Below are positions 35,195-44,088 of a stretch of 64,000 bases of DNA, in pieces. Under the pieces are notes generated by a model. That model searched no databases and was not told the origin of the DNA. It saw nothing but the letters and a program-made list of their open reading frames with translations. Within the stretch, counting starts at the first letter, position 1; every line of letters begins with the position of its first letter. The stretch is from Hyphomicrobiales bacterium. GTDB taxonomy: Bacteria; Pseudomonadota; Alphaproteobacteria; Rhodospirillales; JACKKN01. The DNA lies in contig JACKKN010000012.1 of assembly GCA_024236415.1 (NCBI GenBank), forward strand, positions 1-64,000. Direction: 5' to 3'. Both the position numbers and the translations under genes were made by a program.

Positions 35195-37150
35195 TCAGAT
35201 CCCGAAGGGGGTGGCGCGCGTGTTGCTGCGCTTGAGGTTGCGGTACCGGGCCACCGCCCACAGCGGGAAATAGCTGCTGTAGCCGTGGTAGCGCAGGTAG
35301 AAGACGCGCGGGAAGCCGACCGCGTTGTACAGGTCCTCGTCCCACTTGCCGCCCTGGCGCGGGGCGTGGGTCAGGTAGTCGACGCCGCGGGTGACGCAGT
35401 CCTCGTCCACGGCGCCGGCGGCCATCAGGCCCAGCACCGCCCAGGCGGTCTGGCTGGGGGTCGAGCCCTTGACCTCGCCGCGGCGGTCGTCCCAGTAGGA
35501 CGCGCAGTCCTCGCCCCAGCCGCCGTCGGCGCCCTGGCGCCCCTTCAGCCAGTCCACGGCCCGGCGCACGTAGGGCTGCTCCATGTCCTCGCCCAGGGCG
35601 TTCAGGGTGCCCAGCACGGACCAGGTGCCGTAGATGTAGTTGGTGCCCCAGCGCCCGAACCAGGAGCCGTCTTCCTCCTGCTGGCGGCGCAGGTAGTCCA
35701 GGCCCCGCACCACCGCCGGGTGGTCGCGGGTGTAGCCCAGTTGCGCCAGCATCCCCAGGCAGCGCGCGGTCACGTCCACCGACGGCGGGTCCAGCAGGGC
35801 GCCGTGGTCGGCGAAGGGGATGTGCTCCAGCATGTGGAACTCGTTGTCGGCGTCGAAGGCGCCCCAGCCGCCGCTCTCGCTCTGCATGCCCAGGATCCAT
35901 TCCACGGCGCGGTCGATGGCGTCCTTGTAGCGGGCCGGGTCGGCGCGGTGCAGGGCCATGGCCACCACCGCGGTGTCGTCCACGTCGGGGTAGTGGTCGT
36001 TCCAGTACTGGAAGGCCCAGCCGCCGGGGCGGATGTCGCCGCGCCGCGCGATCCAGTCGCCGCGGACATCCAGGATCTGCCGCCCCTGCAGCCAGCGCGC
36101 CGCCGCGTCCAGGGCCGGGTCGCCGGCGTGCAGGCCGGCCTCCTGCAGGGCGTGCAGGGCCAGGCCCGTGTCCCACACCGGCGACAGGCAGGGCTGGCAG
36201 TAGGCCATGCCGTCGCGGAACACCAGCAGCTTGTCGATGGCCTGGCGGCAGATGACGTAGTCCGGGTGGTCCTTGGCGTAGCCCAGCAGGTCGTAGGCCA
36301 TCAGCGTGTTGGTCATGGCCGGAAAGATGCCGCCCAGGCCGTCGTCGCCGTTCAGGCGCTCCTTGATGAAGGCCAGGGCCTTGCCGATGGCGCGGTCGCG
36401 CAGGAAGGCCGGGAACGTGGGCTCCAGCAGGCGCGCCGCCTTGTCCACCCACAGCAGCACCTCGCCCAGCCAGTGACCGGTGGGGTTGTCCAGGTACTTC
36501 TTCACCTGCTCGGGCGGGGTGGTGAAAAGCTCGCGCACGTCGACCCCGCGCGGGTTGCGCGCCCGGGGCTTCAGGGTGCCCAGGATCAGCAGCGGCACCA
36601 TCACCGTGCGCGACCAGTAGGACACCTTGTTGAAGTGGAAGAAGAACCACTTCGGCAGCAGCATGGCCTCGATGCGCATGACCGGCACGGCGCGCCAGGG
36701 CACCTGTTGAAAGAGGGCCAGGGCGATGCGGGTGAAGACGTTGGCCTCGGCGGCGCCGCCGTGGGCCAGGATGGCCTCGCGGGCGCGCTTCATGTGCGGC
36801 GCGTCCACGTCGTCGCCCACCAGCTTCAGGGCGTAGTACGCCTTGACCGAGGCGCTGACGTTCAGGTCGCCGTCGTGGAACAGGGGCCAGCCGCCGTGCG
36901 CGCCCTGGATCGCGCGCAGGTAGACGGCGATCTTGGCCTCGGTGTCGTCGTCGATCTCGTCCAGATAGTGGTTCAGCAGGATGTATTCGGCCGGGATGGT
37001 GGCGTCGGCCTCCAGCTCGAAGACCCAATGGCCGTCCTCGCGCTGGCGGTCCAGCAGCCAGTTCCGGGATTCGTCGATGACCGAATCCAGGGTCCCTCCG
37101 GGCCCGGGGTCGGTCGGATCGGGGTGGGCGATCGCGGCGTCAGGTACCAA
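35195..37150 (-). CDS. shc: Squalene-hopene cyclase
   Basis: A 651-residue class II terpene cyclase that folds squalene into hopene and hopanol at the membrane face. The catalytic DXDD motif reads DVDDT (about residues 385-390). Several QW repeats are seen (GGWGAFDADNE, DGSWFGRWGTNYIYGTWS, DGGWGEDCASYWD). GFPRVFYLRYHGYSSYFP is the conserved C-terminal segment. The TTG at 37150 is taken as start because GGGGAA lies just upstream; another in-frame TTG 20 codons earlier would add an Arg-rich lead. It follows hpnE by 75 bp in the same direction. Confidence 0.97.
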   Translation of the reverse strand: MVPDAAIAHPDPTDPGPGGTLDSVIDESRNWLLDRQREDGHWVFELEADATIPAEYILLNHYLDEIDDDTEAKIAVYLRAIQGAHGGWPLFHDGDLNVSASVKAYYALKLVGDDVDAPHMKRAREAILAHGGAAEANVFTRIALALFQQVPWRAVPVMRIEAMLLPKWFFFHFNKVSYWSRTVMVPLLILGTLKPRARNPRGVDVRELFTTPPEQVKKYLDNPTGHWLGEVLLWVDKAARLLEPTFPAFLRDRAIGKALAFIKERLNGDDGLGGIFPAMTNTLMAYDLLGYAKDHPDYVICRQAIDKLLVFRDGMAYCQPCLSPVWDTGLALHALQEAGLHAGDPALDAAARWLQGRQILDVRGDWIARRGDIRPGGWAFQYWNDHYPDVDDTAVVAMALHRADPARYKDAIDRAVEWILGMQSESGGWGAFDADNEFHMLEHIPFADHGALLDPPSVDVTARCLGMLAQLGYTRDHPAVVRGLDYLRRQQEEDGSWFGRWGTNYIYGTWSVLGTLNALGEDMEQPYVRRAVDWLKGRQGADGGWGEDCASYWDDRRGEVKGSTPSQTAWAVLGLMAAGAVDEDCVTRGVDYLTHAPRQGGKWDEDLYNAVGFPRVFYLRYHGYSSYFPLWAVARYRNLKRSNTRATPFGI

Positions 37151-37225
37151 GTCAGTTCCCCATGCGGGCGGGCGCGGGCGGCGCCGGTGACACGCACGGT
37201 TTTTCCTCAATACGGGCTTGGTTTG

Positions 37226-38491
37226 TCAAGTTTTTTGCGGTTCCGTGACAACCGCCGCCGCGGCCGCCTGGCCCGAGCGCACGGCACCCTCGATGGTGGC
37301 CGGCAGGCCGGTGTCGGTCCAGTCGCCGGCCAGGAACAGGTTGCGCCAGGCGGTCCGGGTCGCCGGGCGCCGGGCCACCTGGGCCGGAGTCTGGGCGAAG
37401 GTGGCGCGCTTCTCCTTGACCACCCGGCAGGGCGGAACCTCTGCCGCGGCCAATTCCAGGGCCGCCGCCACCTCGGGCCAGGTGCGCGCGGCGATGTCCT
37501 CGGCCGGTGCGTCCACCAGGCCCTCGGCGGCGCTGACCGTGACCGAGGCGATGTCGTCGCGGCGGAACACCCACTGCGCCGTGCCGCCGACCAGGCCGAC
37601 GATGCGCACGCCGTCGGCCCGGTCAGGCAGGCGGAAGTGGACGTTGACGATGGCCCGGCTCTCGTCCGGCACGGTCAGCCCGGGCACCAGCTCGGCCGCC
37701 GCCCGGGGCGGCACCGCCAGTACCACGGCATCCGCCGCCGCCAGCGGCGTGTCGTCCAGGGCCGTCACCCGGCCGCCGTCCAGGTCCAGGCGCCGCACCC
37801 GGGTGTTGAAGGCGACCCGGGCGCCGGCGGCGGCCAGGGTGGCCAGGGCCGGGTCCACCAGGCTCTCGCTCAGCCCCACGGCGGCGATTCGCGGCCGGCA
37901 GGCGGCCTCGCCGCGGCCGAAGGTCTCGCGCAGCACCGGCGCCAGCAGGCGCGCCGCCCCCTCGTCGGCCGCGGTGTTCAGGGCCGCCACCGCCAGGGGC
38001 TCCCAGAACCGCCGGTACAGGGCCCCCTGCCCGCCGGTCACCCCGGCCACCGTGGCGCCGGGGCCGGCGGTGAGGATTCGGACCCCGCGCAGGTAGTCGC
38101 GCACGCCCGTGCCCGGCACCCGGCGCGACGGCGCGAAGATCCACCACGGAATGGCGCCGGCCGACGGGCGCAGGGTCCACCGCTCGCCCGTTGCCAGGTC
38201 CAGGAACGGGAACTCGGCCGTCGCCGGGCCGGTCAGGCTGTCGCCGGCGCCGGTCTCGGCCAGGTAGGCCATGGCGGCGTGGTTGCCGCTGAGCAGCAGG
38301 TGGTTGCCGTTGTCGATGCGCCGGCCCAGGGCGGCGTCGTGGTACGAGCGGCAACGCCCCCCGGCCTGGCCCGCCGCCTCGTACAGGCGCACGTCCCGGC
38401 CCCGCGCCGCCAGGCGCACGGCGCAGGCGAGGCCGGCCAGGCCGGCCCCGACCACGTGGACCGTGCCACGGACGTCACCATCGGGGCTCAA
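37226..38491 (-). CDS. hpnE: HpnE, hydroxysqualene dehydroxylase (FAD-dependent)
   Basis: A 421-residue FAD flavoprotein of the phytoene desaturase type that reduces hydroxysqualene to squalene. Its dinucleotide motif VHVVGAGLAGLACAVRLAA is followed by YEAAGQAGGRCRSYHD. IDNGNHLLLSGNH is typical of the family, and the C-terminal FAD motif is LFLAGDWTDTGLPATIEGAV. The only in-frame start near the Rossmann motif is TTG at 38491, which overlaps the hpnD stop (TTGA); this fits the coupled style of the operon. An alternative GTG lies inside the first beta strand and would cut it. Confidence 0.93.
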   Translation of the reverse strand: MSPDGDVRGTVHVVGAGLAGLACAVRLAARGRDVRLYEAAGQAGGRCRSYHDAALGRRIDNGNHLLLSGNHAAMAYLAETGAGDSLTGPATAEFPFLDLATGERWTLRPSAGAIPWWIFAPSRRVPGTGVRDYLRGVRILTAGPGATVAGVTGGQGALYRRFWEPLAVAALNTAADEGAARLLAPVLRETFGRGEAACRPRIAAVGLSESLVDPALATLAAAGARVAFNTRVRRLDLDGGRVTALDDTPLAAADAVVLAVPPRAAAELVPGLTVPDESRAIVNVHFRLPDRADGVRIVGLVGGTAQWVFRRDDIASVTVSAAEGLVDAPAEDIAARTWPEVAAALELAAAEVPPCRVVKEKRATFAQTPAQVARRPATRTAWRNLFLAGDWTDTGLPATIEGAVRSGQAAAAAVVTEPQKT

Positions 38492-39387
38492 CCGCCCAGG
38501 ACCCCGTAGCGGAGCATGATCATCAGCTTCTCGGCCGCCGACAGGGCCACCGGCTGCAGCGGCCGGTCCCAGCCGCGCCGCTGCAGGCGGTCGAACAGGC
38601 GGCGGTAGACGGCCATCATCATCACCGCCGGGCGCATTTTGGCCGGGTCGCAGCGGGCCAGGGCGGCCTCGGCCTCGGCGAAGCGGCGCCCGGCCTCGGC
38701 GGCCAGCTCGGCGCAGGCGGCGCCCAGGTTGGGGTCGGCCAGCACCGCGCCCAGGTCCCGGTCGGCGCCGGCGGTGTCCACCCCGTGGCGGGCCAGCAGG
38801 TCCAGCGGCAGGTACAGGCGGTCGCGCCCGGCGTCCTCGCGGATGTCGCGCAGGATGTTGGTCAGCTGCAGGGCCTGGCCCTGGGCCGCGGCCACCGGAT
38901 GGCCCAGGTCGTCGTCGACCCCGAACACCCGGGTCGACAGGCGCCCCACGGCGCAGGCCACCCGGTCGCAATACAGCGTCAGCTCGTCCATGTCGCCAAG
39001 GCGCACGGCGGCGCCGGCGTCCATCTCCATGCCGTCGATCACGGCCAGGAAGTCGTCGCGGCGCAGGCCGAACCGGGCCACATGGGCCGGCAGGGCGCGG
39101 GCCACCGGCTCGGCCGGTGCGCCGCCGCCGTACACCGCCGCGATCTCGTCGCGCCAGCGGGACAGGGCGGCGCGCTTGGCGGCCTCGGGCGCGTCGCCGT
39201 CGGCGATGTCGTCGACCTCGCGGCAGAAGGCGTAGACGGCGAACATGCCGGCCCGCTTGGCCGGCGGCAGCAGGCGCATGGCCCAGAAGAAAGACGTGCC
39301 CGAGCGCCGCACGACCGCCTCCACGTGGGCGGACAGGGCGGCGGCGTCGGAGGCGTCGGACAGGTGGGGCGCCGGCTGCGTGCTCAT
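38488..39387 (-). CDS. hpnD: HpnD, presqualene diphosphate synthase
   Basis: A 299-residue head-to-head prenyl synthase that condenses two farnesyl diphosphates to presqualene diphosphate. The first Asp-rich motif is CREVDDIADGD and the second is LTNILRDIREDAGRDRLYLP. SFFWAMRLLPPAKRAGMFAV precedes the first motif, as expected. The ATG at 39387 begins the conserved N-terminus. It lies in the order hpnC-hpnB-hpnD-hpnE-shc-hpnG, transcribed leftward. Confidence 0.95.
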   Translation of the reverse strand: MSTQPAPHLSDASDAAALSAHVEAVVRRSGTSFFWAMRLLPPAKRAGMFAVYAFCREVDDIADGDAPEAAKRAALSRWRDEIAAVYGGGAPAEPVARALPAHVARFGLRRDDFLAVIDGMEMDAGAAVRLGDMDELTLYCDRVACAVGRLSTRVFGVDDDLGHPVAAAQGQALQLTNILRDIREDAGRDRLYLPLDLLARHGVDTAGADRDLGAVLADPNLGAACAELAAEAGRRFAEAEAALARCDPAKMRPAVMMMAVYRRLFDRLQRRGWDRPLQPVALSAAEKLMIMLRYGVLGG

Positions 39388-39421
39388 GGCGCTATGGCAT
39401 ACACCAACGGCGGGCGTGCCG

Positions 39422-40570
39422 TCACCCACCGCGTTCGGGGTAGGTGCGGCCCTTCCAGGCGGCACCGGCGCCGCGCCAGTGGCGGCGCGCCGAATCCACG
39501 GTCATCAGGGTGTACAGCAGCGCCGCGTAGGGCAGCGTGAAGCCCTCCAGGATGGACAGGCGATAGAGCCGCAGGGTCGGCCCGTAGGCGACGGTCATCA
39601 GCAGCCAGGCGCCCAGGCCCAGGTTGGCGGCCAGGCGGTCGCCGGCCAGCACCGCGCCCATGCCCACCACCGGCGGCACCAGGTACAGCAGGGCCATGCC
39701 CAGCACCGTGCCGGCCAGCAGCAGCGACGAATGGCGCAGCTGCACGAAGGCGGTGCGCGCCACCATGTCCCACACGTCGGACAGCCGGGGATAGGCGCGC
39801 AGGCTGTGCACCCGGTCGGTCAGGCCCAGCCAGATCGGCCCGCGCGCCTTCAGCAGGGCGGCCAGCGCGCAGTCGTCGATGACCCGGTCGCGGATGGCGG
39901 CCATGCCGCCGGCGTCGTCCAGGGCCCGGCGCCGCACCAGCATGCAGCCGCCGGCCGCCGCCGCCGTGCGCCGGCGCGGGTCGTTGACCCGGGGGAAGGG
40001 ATAGAGCTTCTGGAAAAAGAACACGAAGGCCGGGATCAGCAGCTGTTCCCACCGCGTCTTGCAGCGCAGGCGGGCCATCAGCGACACCAGGTCCAGGTTC
40101 CCGGCCTCGGCCTTGGCCACCAGGGGGCGCAGGCTGTCGGGGTCGTGCTCGATGTCGGCGTCGGTCAGCAGCAGGTAGCGGGCCTCGGGCGCCAGCTCGG
40201 CGGCGGCGCGGATGCCCTGCTCCACGGCCCACAGCTTGCCGGTCCAGCCGGCGGCCAGGGGTGCGCCGGCGACCACCGTGACCCGGTCGTCACCGACGGC
40301 GCGCGCGGCCTCGGCGGTGCCGTCGTCGCTGTTGTCATCGACCACGATCACCCGCACCGGGCCGGCGTAGTCCTGGTCCAGGTGCGAGGCCACGGCCTCG
40401 GCGATGGTCTCGGCCTCGTTGCGGGCCGGGATCACCACCGCCACCGCCGGCGCCTGGTCGGGGGTGGCGTCGGACAGGCGCTGGTCGCCGCGCCAGAACC
40501 GGCCGTGCAGGGCCAGCAGCCACACCCAGGCCGCCAGGGCCAGGGCGGCCAGGACCGCGGCGGCGCTCAT
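39422..40570 (-). CDS. hpnB: HpnB, hopanoid-associated family 2 glycosyltransferase
   Basis: A 382-residue membrane glycosyltransferase. An N-terminal TM anchor is followed by a GT2 domain (VAVVIPARNEAETIAEAV, VIVVDDNSDDGT, LLTDADIEHDP) and several C-terminal TM helices. It is a standard member of hopanoid operons, located here between hpnC and hpnD, but its substrate has not been established. The ATG overlaps the stop of hpnC (ATGA). Confidence 0.92.
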   Translation of the reverse strand: MSAAAVLAALALAAWVWLLALHGRFWRGDQRLSDATPDQAPAVAVVIPARNEAETIAEAVASHLDQDYAGPVRVIVVDDNSDDGTAEAARAVGDDRVTVVAGAPLAAGWTGKLWAVEQGIRAAAELAPEARYLLLTDADIEHDPDSLRPLVAKAEAGNLDLVSLMARLRCKTRWEQLLIPAFVFFFQKLYPFPRVNDPRRRTAAAAGGCMLVRRRALDDAGGMAAIRDRVIDDCALAALLKARGPIWLGLTDRVHSLRAYPRLSDVWDMVARTAFVQLRHSSLLLAGTVLGMALLYLVPPVVGMGAVLAGDRLAANLGLGAWLLMTVAYGPTLRLYRLSILEGFTLPYAALLYTLMTVDSARRHWRGAGAAWKGRTYPERGG

Positions 40571-41412
40571 GCCATCAGGCCGCGCAGGGCGCCCAGGGCG
40601 CTGCTGCCCAGGAACCCGGCCTTGTTCAGGGCCACCCGCGGGCCCAGGGGGTCGTCGCGGCGCAGGCGCCGGATCAGGCGGTCGGCGATGGCCACGATGG
40701 CCCCCGATTCCATGGCCAGGCGGCGGCTGCGCAGGCCGCGCGGCAGGCGCCGCGCCTCGACCATCAGGCCGGCGGTGGCGTCCAGGGTCCGGTCCAGCAC
40801 CCGGCGCAGGGCCGGGGTCGCCGCGTCCCGGTCCAGGTCGCTCACCGTGACGCCCTCGGCGGCCAGCCAGTCGCCCGGCAGGTAGACCCGGTCCAGGGTG
40901 CGGTAGTCGTCCTGGCAGTCCTGCAGGTGGTTGATCACCTGCAACGCCAGGCACAGGGCGTCCGAGGGGCCATAGCCGTCGCGCGAGCCCCCGTGCAGGT
41001 CCAGCAGATATCGCCCCACCGGGGCCGCCGACAGCAGGCAGTACCCCATCAGGTCGTCCCAGTCGGCGTAGCGGTTCTTGACCGCGTCCTGCTTGAAGGC
41101 GGCGATCAGGTCCAGGCAGTGCCGGGGCGTGGTCCCGGTGGCGCGCAGGCTGTCACCCATGGCGCGGCCCTTGTCGAACCCGGGGGTGGGGTCGCCGTGC
41201 AGGGCGCGGGCGAATCCGTCCAGGCGGTCCACCTTCTCGTCGGGCGGCAGGTCGGGCGAATCGGCGATGTCGTCGATGGCGCGGGCGAAGGCGTAGAACA
41301 CGGCGATGTGCGGCCGCAGGCGCGCCGGCAGCAGCCACGAGCCGACCGGGAAATTCTCGTAGGCGGCATCCTTGCCCGAGGGCATCTCCACGCGCAGGGC
41401 GGCGTCGGTCAT
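40567..41412 (-). CDS. hpnC: HpnC, hydroxysqualene synthase
   Basis: A 281-residue homologue of squalene synthases that converts presqualene diphosphate to hydroxysqualene in the HpnCDE route. The first Asp motif is FARAIDDIADSPD and the second is QVINHLQDCQDDYRTLDRVY. It carries the N-terminal segment KDAAYENFPVGSWLLP, typical of HpnC. It is the second gene of the leftward operon, 16 bp behind an mlaC-like gene. Confidence 0.95.
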   Translation of the reverse strand: MTDAALRVEMPSGKDAAYENFPVGSWLLPARLRPHIAVFYAFARAIDDIADSPDLPPDEKVDRLDGFARALHGDPTPGFDKGRAMGDSLRATGTTPRHCLDLIAAFKQDAVKNRYADWDDLMGYCLLSAAPVGRYLLDLHGGSRDGYGPSDALCLALQVINHLQDCQDDYRTLDRVYLPGDWLAAEGVTVSDLDRDAATPALRRVLDRTLDATAGLMVEARRLPRGLRSRRLAMESGAIVAIADRLIRRLRRDDPLGPRVALNKAGFLGSSALGALRGLMA

Positions 41413-41428
41413 GGGGAAGTCCGCCGGC

Positions 41429-42097
41429 TCAGGCGTCTGTCTTCTGGTTCAGGCGCTTGCGCAGTTCGGACAGCAGGCCGTCGACGCCGTCGCCGTTCTT
41501 GCGGATCACCGAGGCGAATTCCGAGCGCTGGGTCTGGCCCATGCTGACCCCCTCGACCATGACGTCGATGATCTTGAACTGGCCGTCGAACACGCGCACC
41601 CGCCAGGTCACGTCCACCGGCTCGCCGCCGGTGGGGCGCAGGATGCGCGAGAACACCAGCACGTCCTTGGACCCGTGCGGCACGGTCTTGAACACGGTCA
41701 GGCTCTCGCCGCTGTAGCGCTTGAAGCGGTCCACATAGGTGGCGACGATCAGGTCCTCGAACAGGGCCAGGTATTCCTTGCGCTGTTCCGCCGTGGCCTC
41801 GCGCCAGTGCCGACCCAGGACCCAGCGGCCGATGATCTCCACCGCGAAGGCCTCGTGCAGCAGGCTGCGGAATCGCTTCTCCCGCTCCTGGCGCGAGATG
41901 TCGGGGACGGTCAGGGCCTTGACCGCCCGTTCCGCCATGCCTTCGATGAACTGGCGGGCACGCTCCTCGCCGGCCGCGGCCGGGGGCACGGCCGCCGCCG
42001 TGGCCGCCAGGACCGACACGCCCAGCAGCCCGCCCAGCAGGCGCCGGCGGCCGGTCGACAAGGTTCCAGACAAAGTCAGCAAGACGACGCGCCCCAT
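41429..42097 (-). CDS. mlaC: MlaC-family phospholipid-binding ABC transport protein
   Basis: A 222-residue exported protein. Signal sequence (GGLLGVSVLAATAAAVPPAAA), then the MlaC domain: ERARQFIEGMAERAVKALT, the FRSLLHEAFAVEIIGRWVLG core, YLALFEDLIVATYVDRFKRY, and the ending FKIIDVMVEGVSMGQTQRSE. This is a general MlaC/Ttg2D type, distinct from the two HpnM-type copies at 18-19 kb. It is the first gene of the leftward hpn operon, so lipid shuttling and hopanoid synthesis are expressed together. No MlaB, D, E or F genes are present in the window. Confidence 0.88.
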   Translation of the reverse strand: MGRVVLLTLSGTLSTGRRRLLGGLLGVSVLAATAAAVPPAAAGEERARQFIEGMAERAVKALTVPDISRQEREKRFRSLLHEAFAVEIIGRWVLGRHWREATAEQRKEYLALFEDLIVATYVDRFKRYSGESLTVFKTVPHGSKDVLVFSRILRPTGGEPVDVTWRVRVFDGQFKIIDVMVEGVSMGQTQRSEFASVIRKNGDGVDGLLSELRKRLNQKTDA

Positions 42098-42215
42098 TTT
42101 CGTTTTCGGTCATCGCTTTCGGACATGACTGTCGCCGGGCATGTTACACCAAACAGCCCCCGCATTGCCAATGCCCCACTTGGGGGATGCGGATCACGAA
42201 TTCGACACCGCCGCG

Positions 42216-42617
42216 TTAATAGGCGGCGTAGGATTTCTCCTCGACCAGGGGCGAGCCCAGCAATTCGTTGATGGCCCGCTTCAGGGCCGCGCGCCGGTCG
42301 TTGGTGACATAGACGGCGCGCGCCAGTTCGACGAAGGCGGCGCCGAAATCCCCGGCCCGCTCGCAATCGCGGATGGCGTCCTCGATCTCCCACAGGCGCT
42401 CGTTCACGGCCTTCAGGTCGGCGCCCAGGCGCGCCAGCTCGGCCGATTCGGGCACCGCCGCGTCGCGGACGGCGGTCAGCGCCTCCCACTCGCGGTCCAC
42501 GTTGGCCAGCTTGGCGGGGTCGGTGATGCGTTCGCGCTTGATGTCCAGGATGGTGATCTTGTCGATCAGCTCGCCCGGCGCCACCGGCACCATGATCGTC
42601 GTCGCCGTGTCGGCCAC
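42216..42617 (-). CDS. DUF6165 family protein
   Basis: A 133-residue soluble, helical protein. The conserved opening is VPVAPGELIDKITILDIKRE, followed by a charged helical body with LKAVNERLWEIEDAIRDCER and a C-terminal YVTNDRRAALKRAINELLGS. The family is of unknown function and is often found near sugar or lipid genes. The GTG at 42617 is chosen because GGGAGG lies nine bases upstream. An internal ATG at 42593 lacks a ribosome site. Confidence 0.75.
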   Translation of the reverse strand: MADTATTIMVPVAPGELIDKITILDIKRERITDPAKLANVDREWEALTAVRDAAVPESAELARLGADLKAVNERLWEIEDAIRDCERAGDFGAAFVELARAVYVTNDRRAALKRAINELLGSPLVEEKSYAAY

Positions 42618-42705
42618 CTGCCCGTGCCTCCCAGTCCGTCGTCCGTTCCGCCGTCGGGCGATGGGATACGCCGGATTCCCCACCGGCGCCAGCGGAAAAT
42701 GGCCC

Positions 42706-43188
42706 TCAAGCCCTCGCCGACGGCCCGCCCGGCGGCCCCAGTTCCGCCGCCAGGCGCGCCACCGCGGCGTCGCAGGCGGCGGCCACCGCCGGGGTCATGG
42801 CGGCGCCCATGGCGAAGTCCGTGCCGGCGATGGCGTAGACCACCAGGCGCGGCGGCAGGCGGCCCAGCACGCGCGCCGTCTCCACCGCCTCGGCCAGGCC
42901 GAACAGGTGGCTGGAATAGCGGAAGAACCCGGTCGGCAGGGGCGTCGTTGCCGCGTCCAGGCGGCGCAGCTCGCCGGCCGGGCCGGCCCCGGTGGCGGCG
43001 TCCACCAGGAACACCGCCGCCTCGCCCTGCCACAGGTCCATCAGGTCGGCGCCGTCGCCGCCGTGCACCAGGGTGCGGTAGCCGGCGCCGGCCAGGGCCG
43101 CGGCCACGCGCGGCCCGGCGCCGTCGTCGCCGCGCAGGTCGTTGCCGATGCCGATGATCAGGGGGGCCGGGTCGTCCATGGCCGCCAT
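42706..43188 (-). CDS. Hydrogenase maturation protease-like protein
   Basis: A 160-residue protein of the HyaD/HybD/HupD fold. The N-terminal motif IGIGNDLRGDDGAGPRV carries the Asp used as nickel ligand; a second His-containing region is YSSHLFGLAEAVE. These enzymes clip the C-terminus of nickel-iron hydrogenase large subunits, but no hydrogenase gene lies in the window. Start ATG 43188; an ATG three codons in is possible. Confidence 0.82.
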   Translation of the reverse strand: MAAMDDPAPLIIGIGNDLRGDDGAGPRVAAALAGAGYRTLVHGGDGADLMDLWQGEAAVFLVDAATGAGPAGELRRLDAATTPLPTGFFRYSSHLFGLAEAVETARVLGRLPPRLVVYAIAGTDFAMGAAMTPAVAAACDAAVARLAAELGPPGGPSARA

Positions 43189-43323
43189 GGTATGCCCAAG
43201 GGGGCGCCGCGCCGCAAGGGGCTTGCGCCGCCCGGCGGCGGCGCCGGCGGGTTTGCCGGGGCTCGGGAATTGGCCTAAGATTCAGGTCCTCGGGGGAGGA
43301 TCCGGCTGTGACGGGAGGGTCCG

Positions 43324-43527
43324 ATGACGGTCGCCAACATCACCAGAGTGAACAGCACGTCCACCAAGGGGTTCGACGACGCCCTGCAGGTCGGCCTGCG
43401 CCGGGCCGCCCTGACCGTGCGCGGCATCACCGACCTGCGGATCGTCGAGCAGTCGGCCCGCGTGAAGAACGGCACGATCACCGAGTACTGCGTGGGGATC
43501 GAGATCACCTTCGTCCTGGAGGACTGA
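43324..43527 (+). CDS. Dodecin-like protein without the flavin-stacking Trp
   Basis: A 67-residue dodecin-family protein. Length, the beta-alpha-beta-beta pattern and the C-terminal strand EYCVGIEITFVLED match dodecins, which form hollow 12-mers that store flavins or CoA. The conserved Trp that stacks on the flavin is absent: the usual LRWFEV is TDLRIVEQ (residues 37-43). GGGAGG precedes the ATG. Its stop TGA directly abuts the stop of the TadE-like gene on the other strand (TGATCA). Confidence 0.85.
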   Translation: MTVANITRVNSTSTKGFDDALQVGLRRAALTVRGITDLRIVEQSARVKNGTITEYCVGIEITFVLED

Positions 43528-44088
43528 TCAGATGGCCAGCTCTTCCAGGGAGGTGTAGCGGGGCCGGAAGACGGCGAAGTTGTAGCAGGTCCTGGCCTCG
43601 AACACCGACTTCACGATCAGCGGCTCGTAGTCGTAGAACACCTCGGTGACGATCACGTTCTCGCCCTCTCGCACCTGGAAGCCGGCGGGCATGGAGGGAT
43701 TGGAGCCCTCGGCGCCGAACTTGCTGACCCCGGTGCCGCCGCCGGCGGTGCGCTGCCAGTCGATGATGGCGCCGTTGCCGTAGTTGCTGATGGACGACAC
43801 CACCACCAGGCCGTTGGCGTTGATGTCGAAGGGTTCCATGACGTGGTTGGCGGCGCCGATCAGGGACAGGACCTGGGCCTCGGTCAGCTTGCGGGCCTGG
43901 GCCACCAGGTCGGACATGGTGGCCGAGGTGCGCTCGATCTTCTGGTTCACCAGCACGTAGCGGGTGACCTCGATGCCGGAAAACAGCAGCGCCGCCAGCA
44001 CGGGCACGGCCAGGGCCATCTCCAGCAGCAGGGAACCGCGGGCGTCGCGGCGCAGGCGCCGCAGGTGGCCCGCCAGGAACCCGATCAT
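43528..44088 (-). CDS. TadE/TadG-like pseudopilin protein (second)
   Basis: A 186-residue protein with a short basic lead, a TadE-like hydrophobic segment (GSLLLEMALAVPVLAALLFSGIE) and a soluble exported domain with two Cys-poor halves (VLVNQKIERTSATMSDLVA, VTEVFYDYEPLI). Proteins of this type are minor pseudopilins of Flp/Tad pili. It overlaps the preceding tadE-like gene by ATGA. No Tad secretion ATPase, platform or prepilin peptidase is encoded here, so the pair is an orphan. Confidence 0.8.
   Translation of the reverse strand: MIGFLAGHLRRLRRDARGSLLLEMALAVPVLAALLFSGIEVTRYVLVNQKIERTSATMSDLVAQARKLTEAQVLSLIGAANHVMEPFDINANGLVVVSSISNYGNGAIIDWQRTAGGGTGVSKFGAEGSNPSMPAGFQVREGENVIVTEVFYDYEPLIVKSVFEARTCYNFAVFRPRYTSLEELAI

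Noticed and set aside
42706..43188. Part of a hydrogenase operon
   Set aside because: Only the protease-like gene is present; no hydrogenase structural or hyp genes are found around it.
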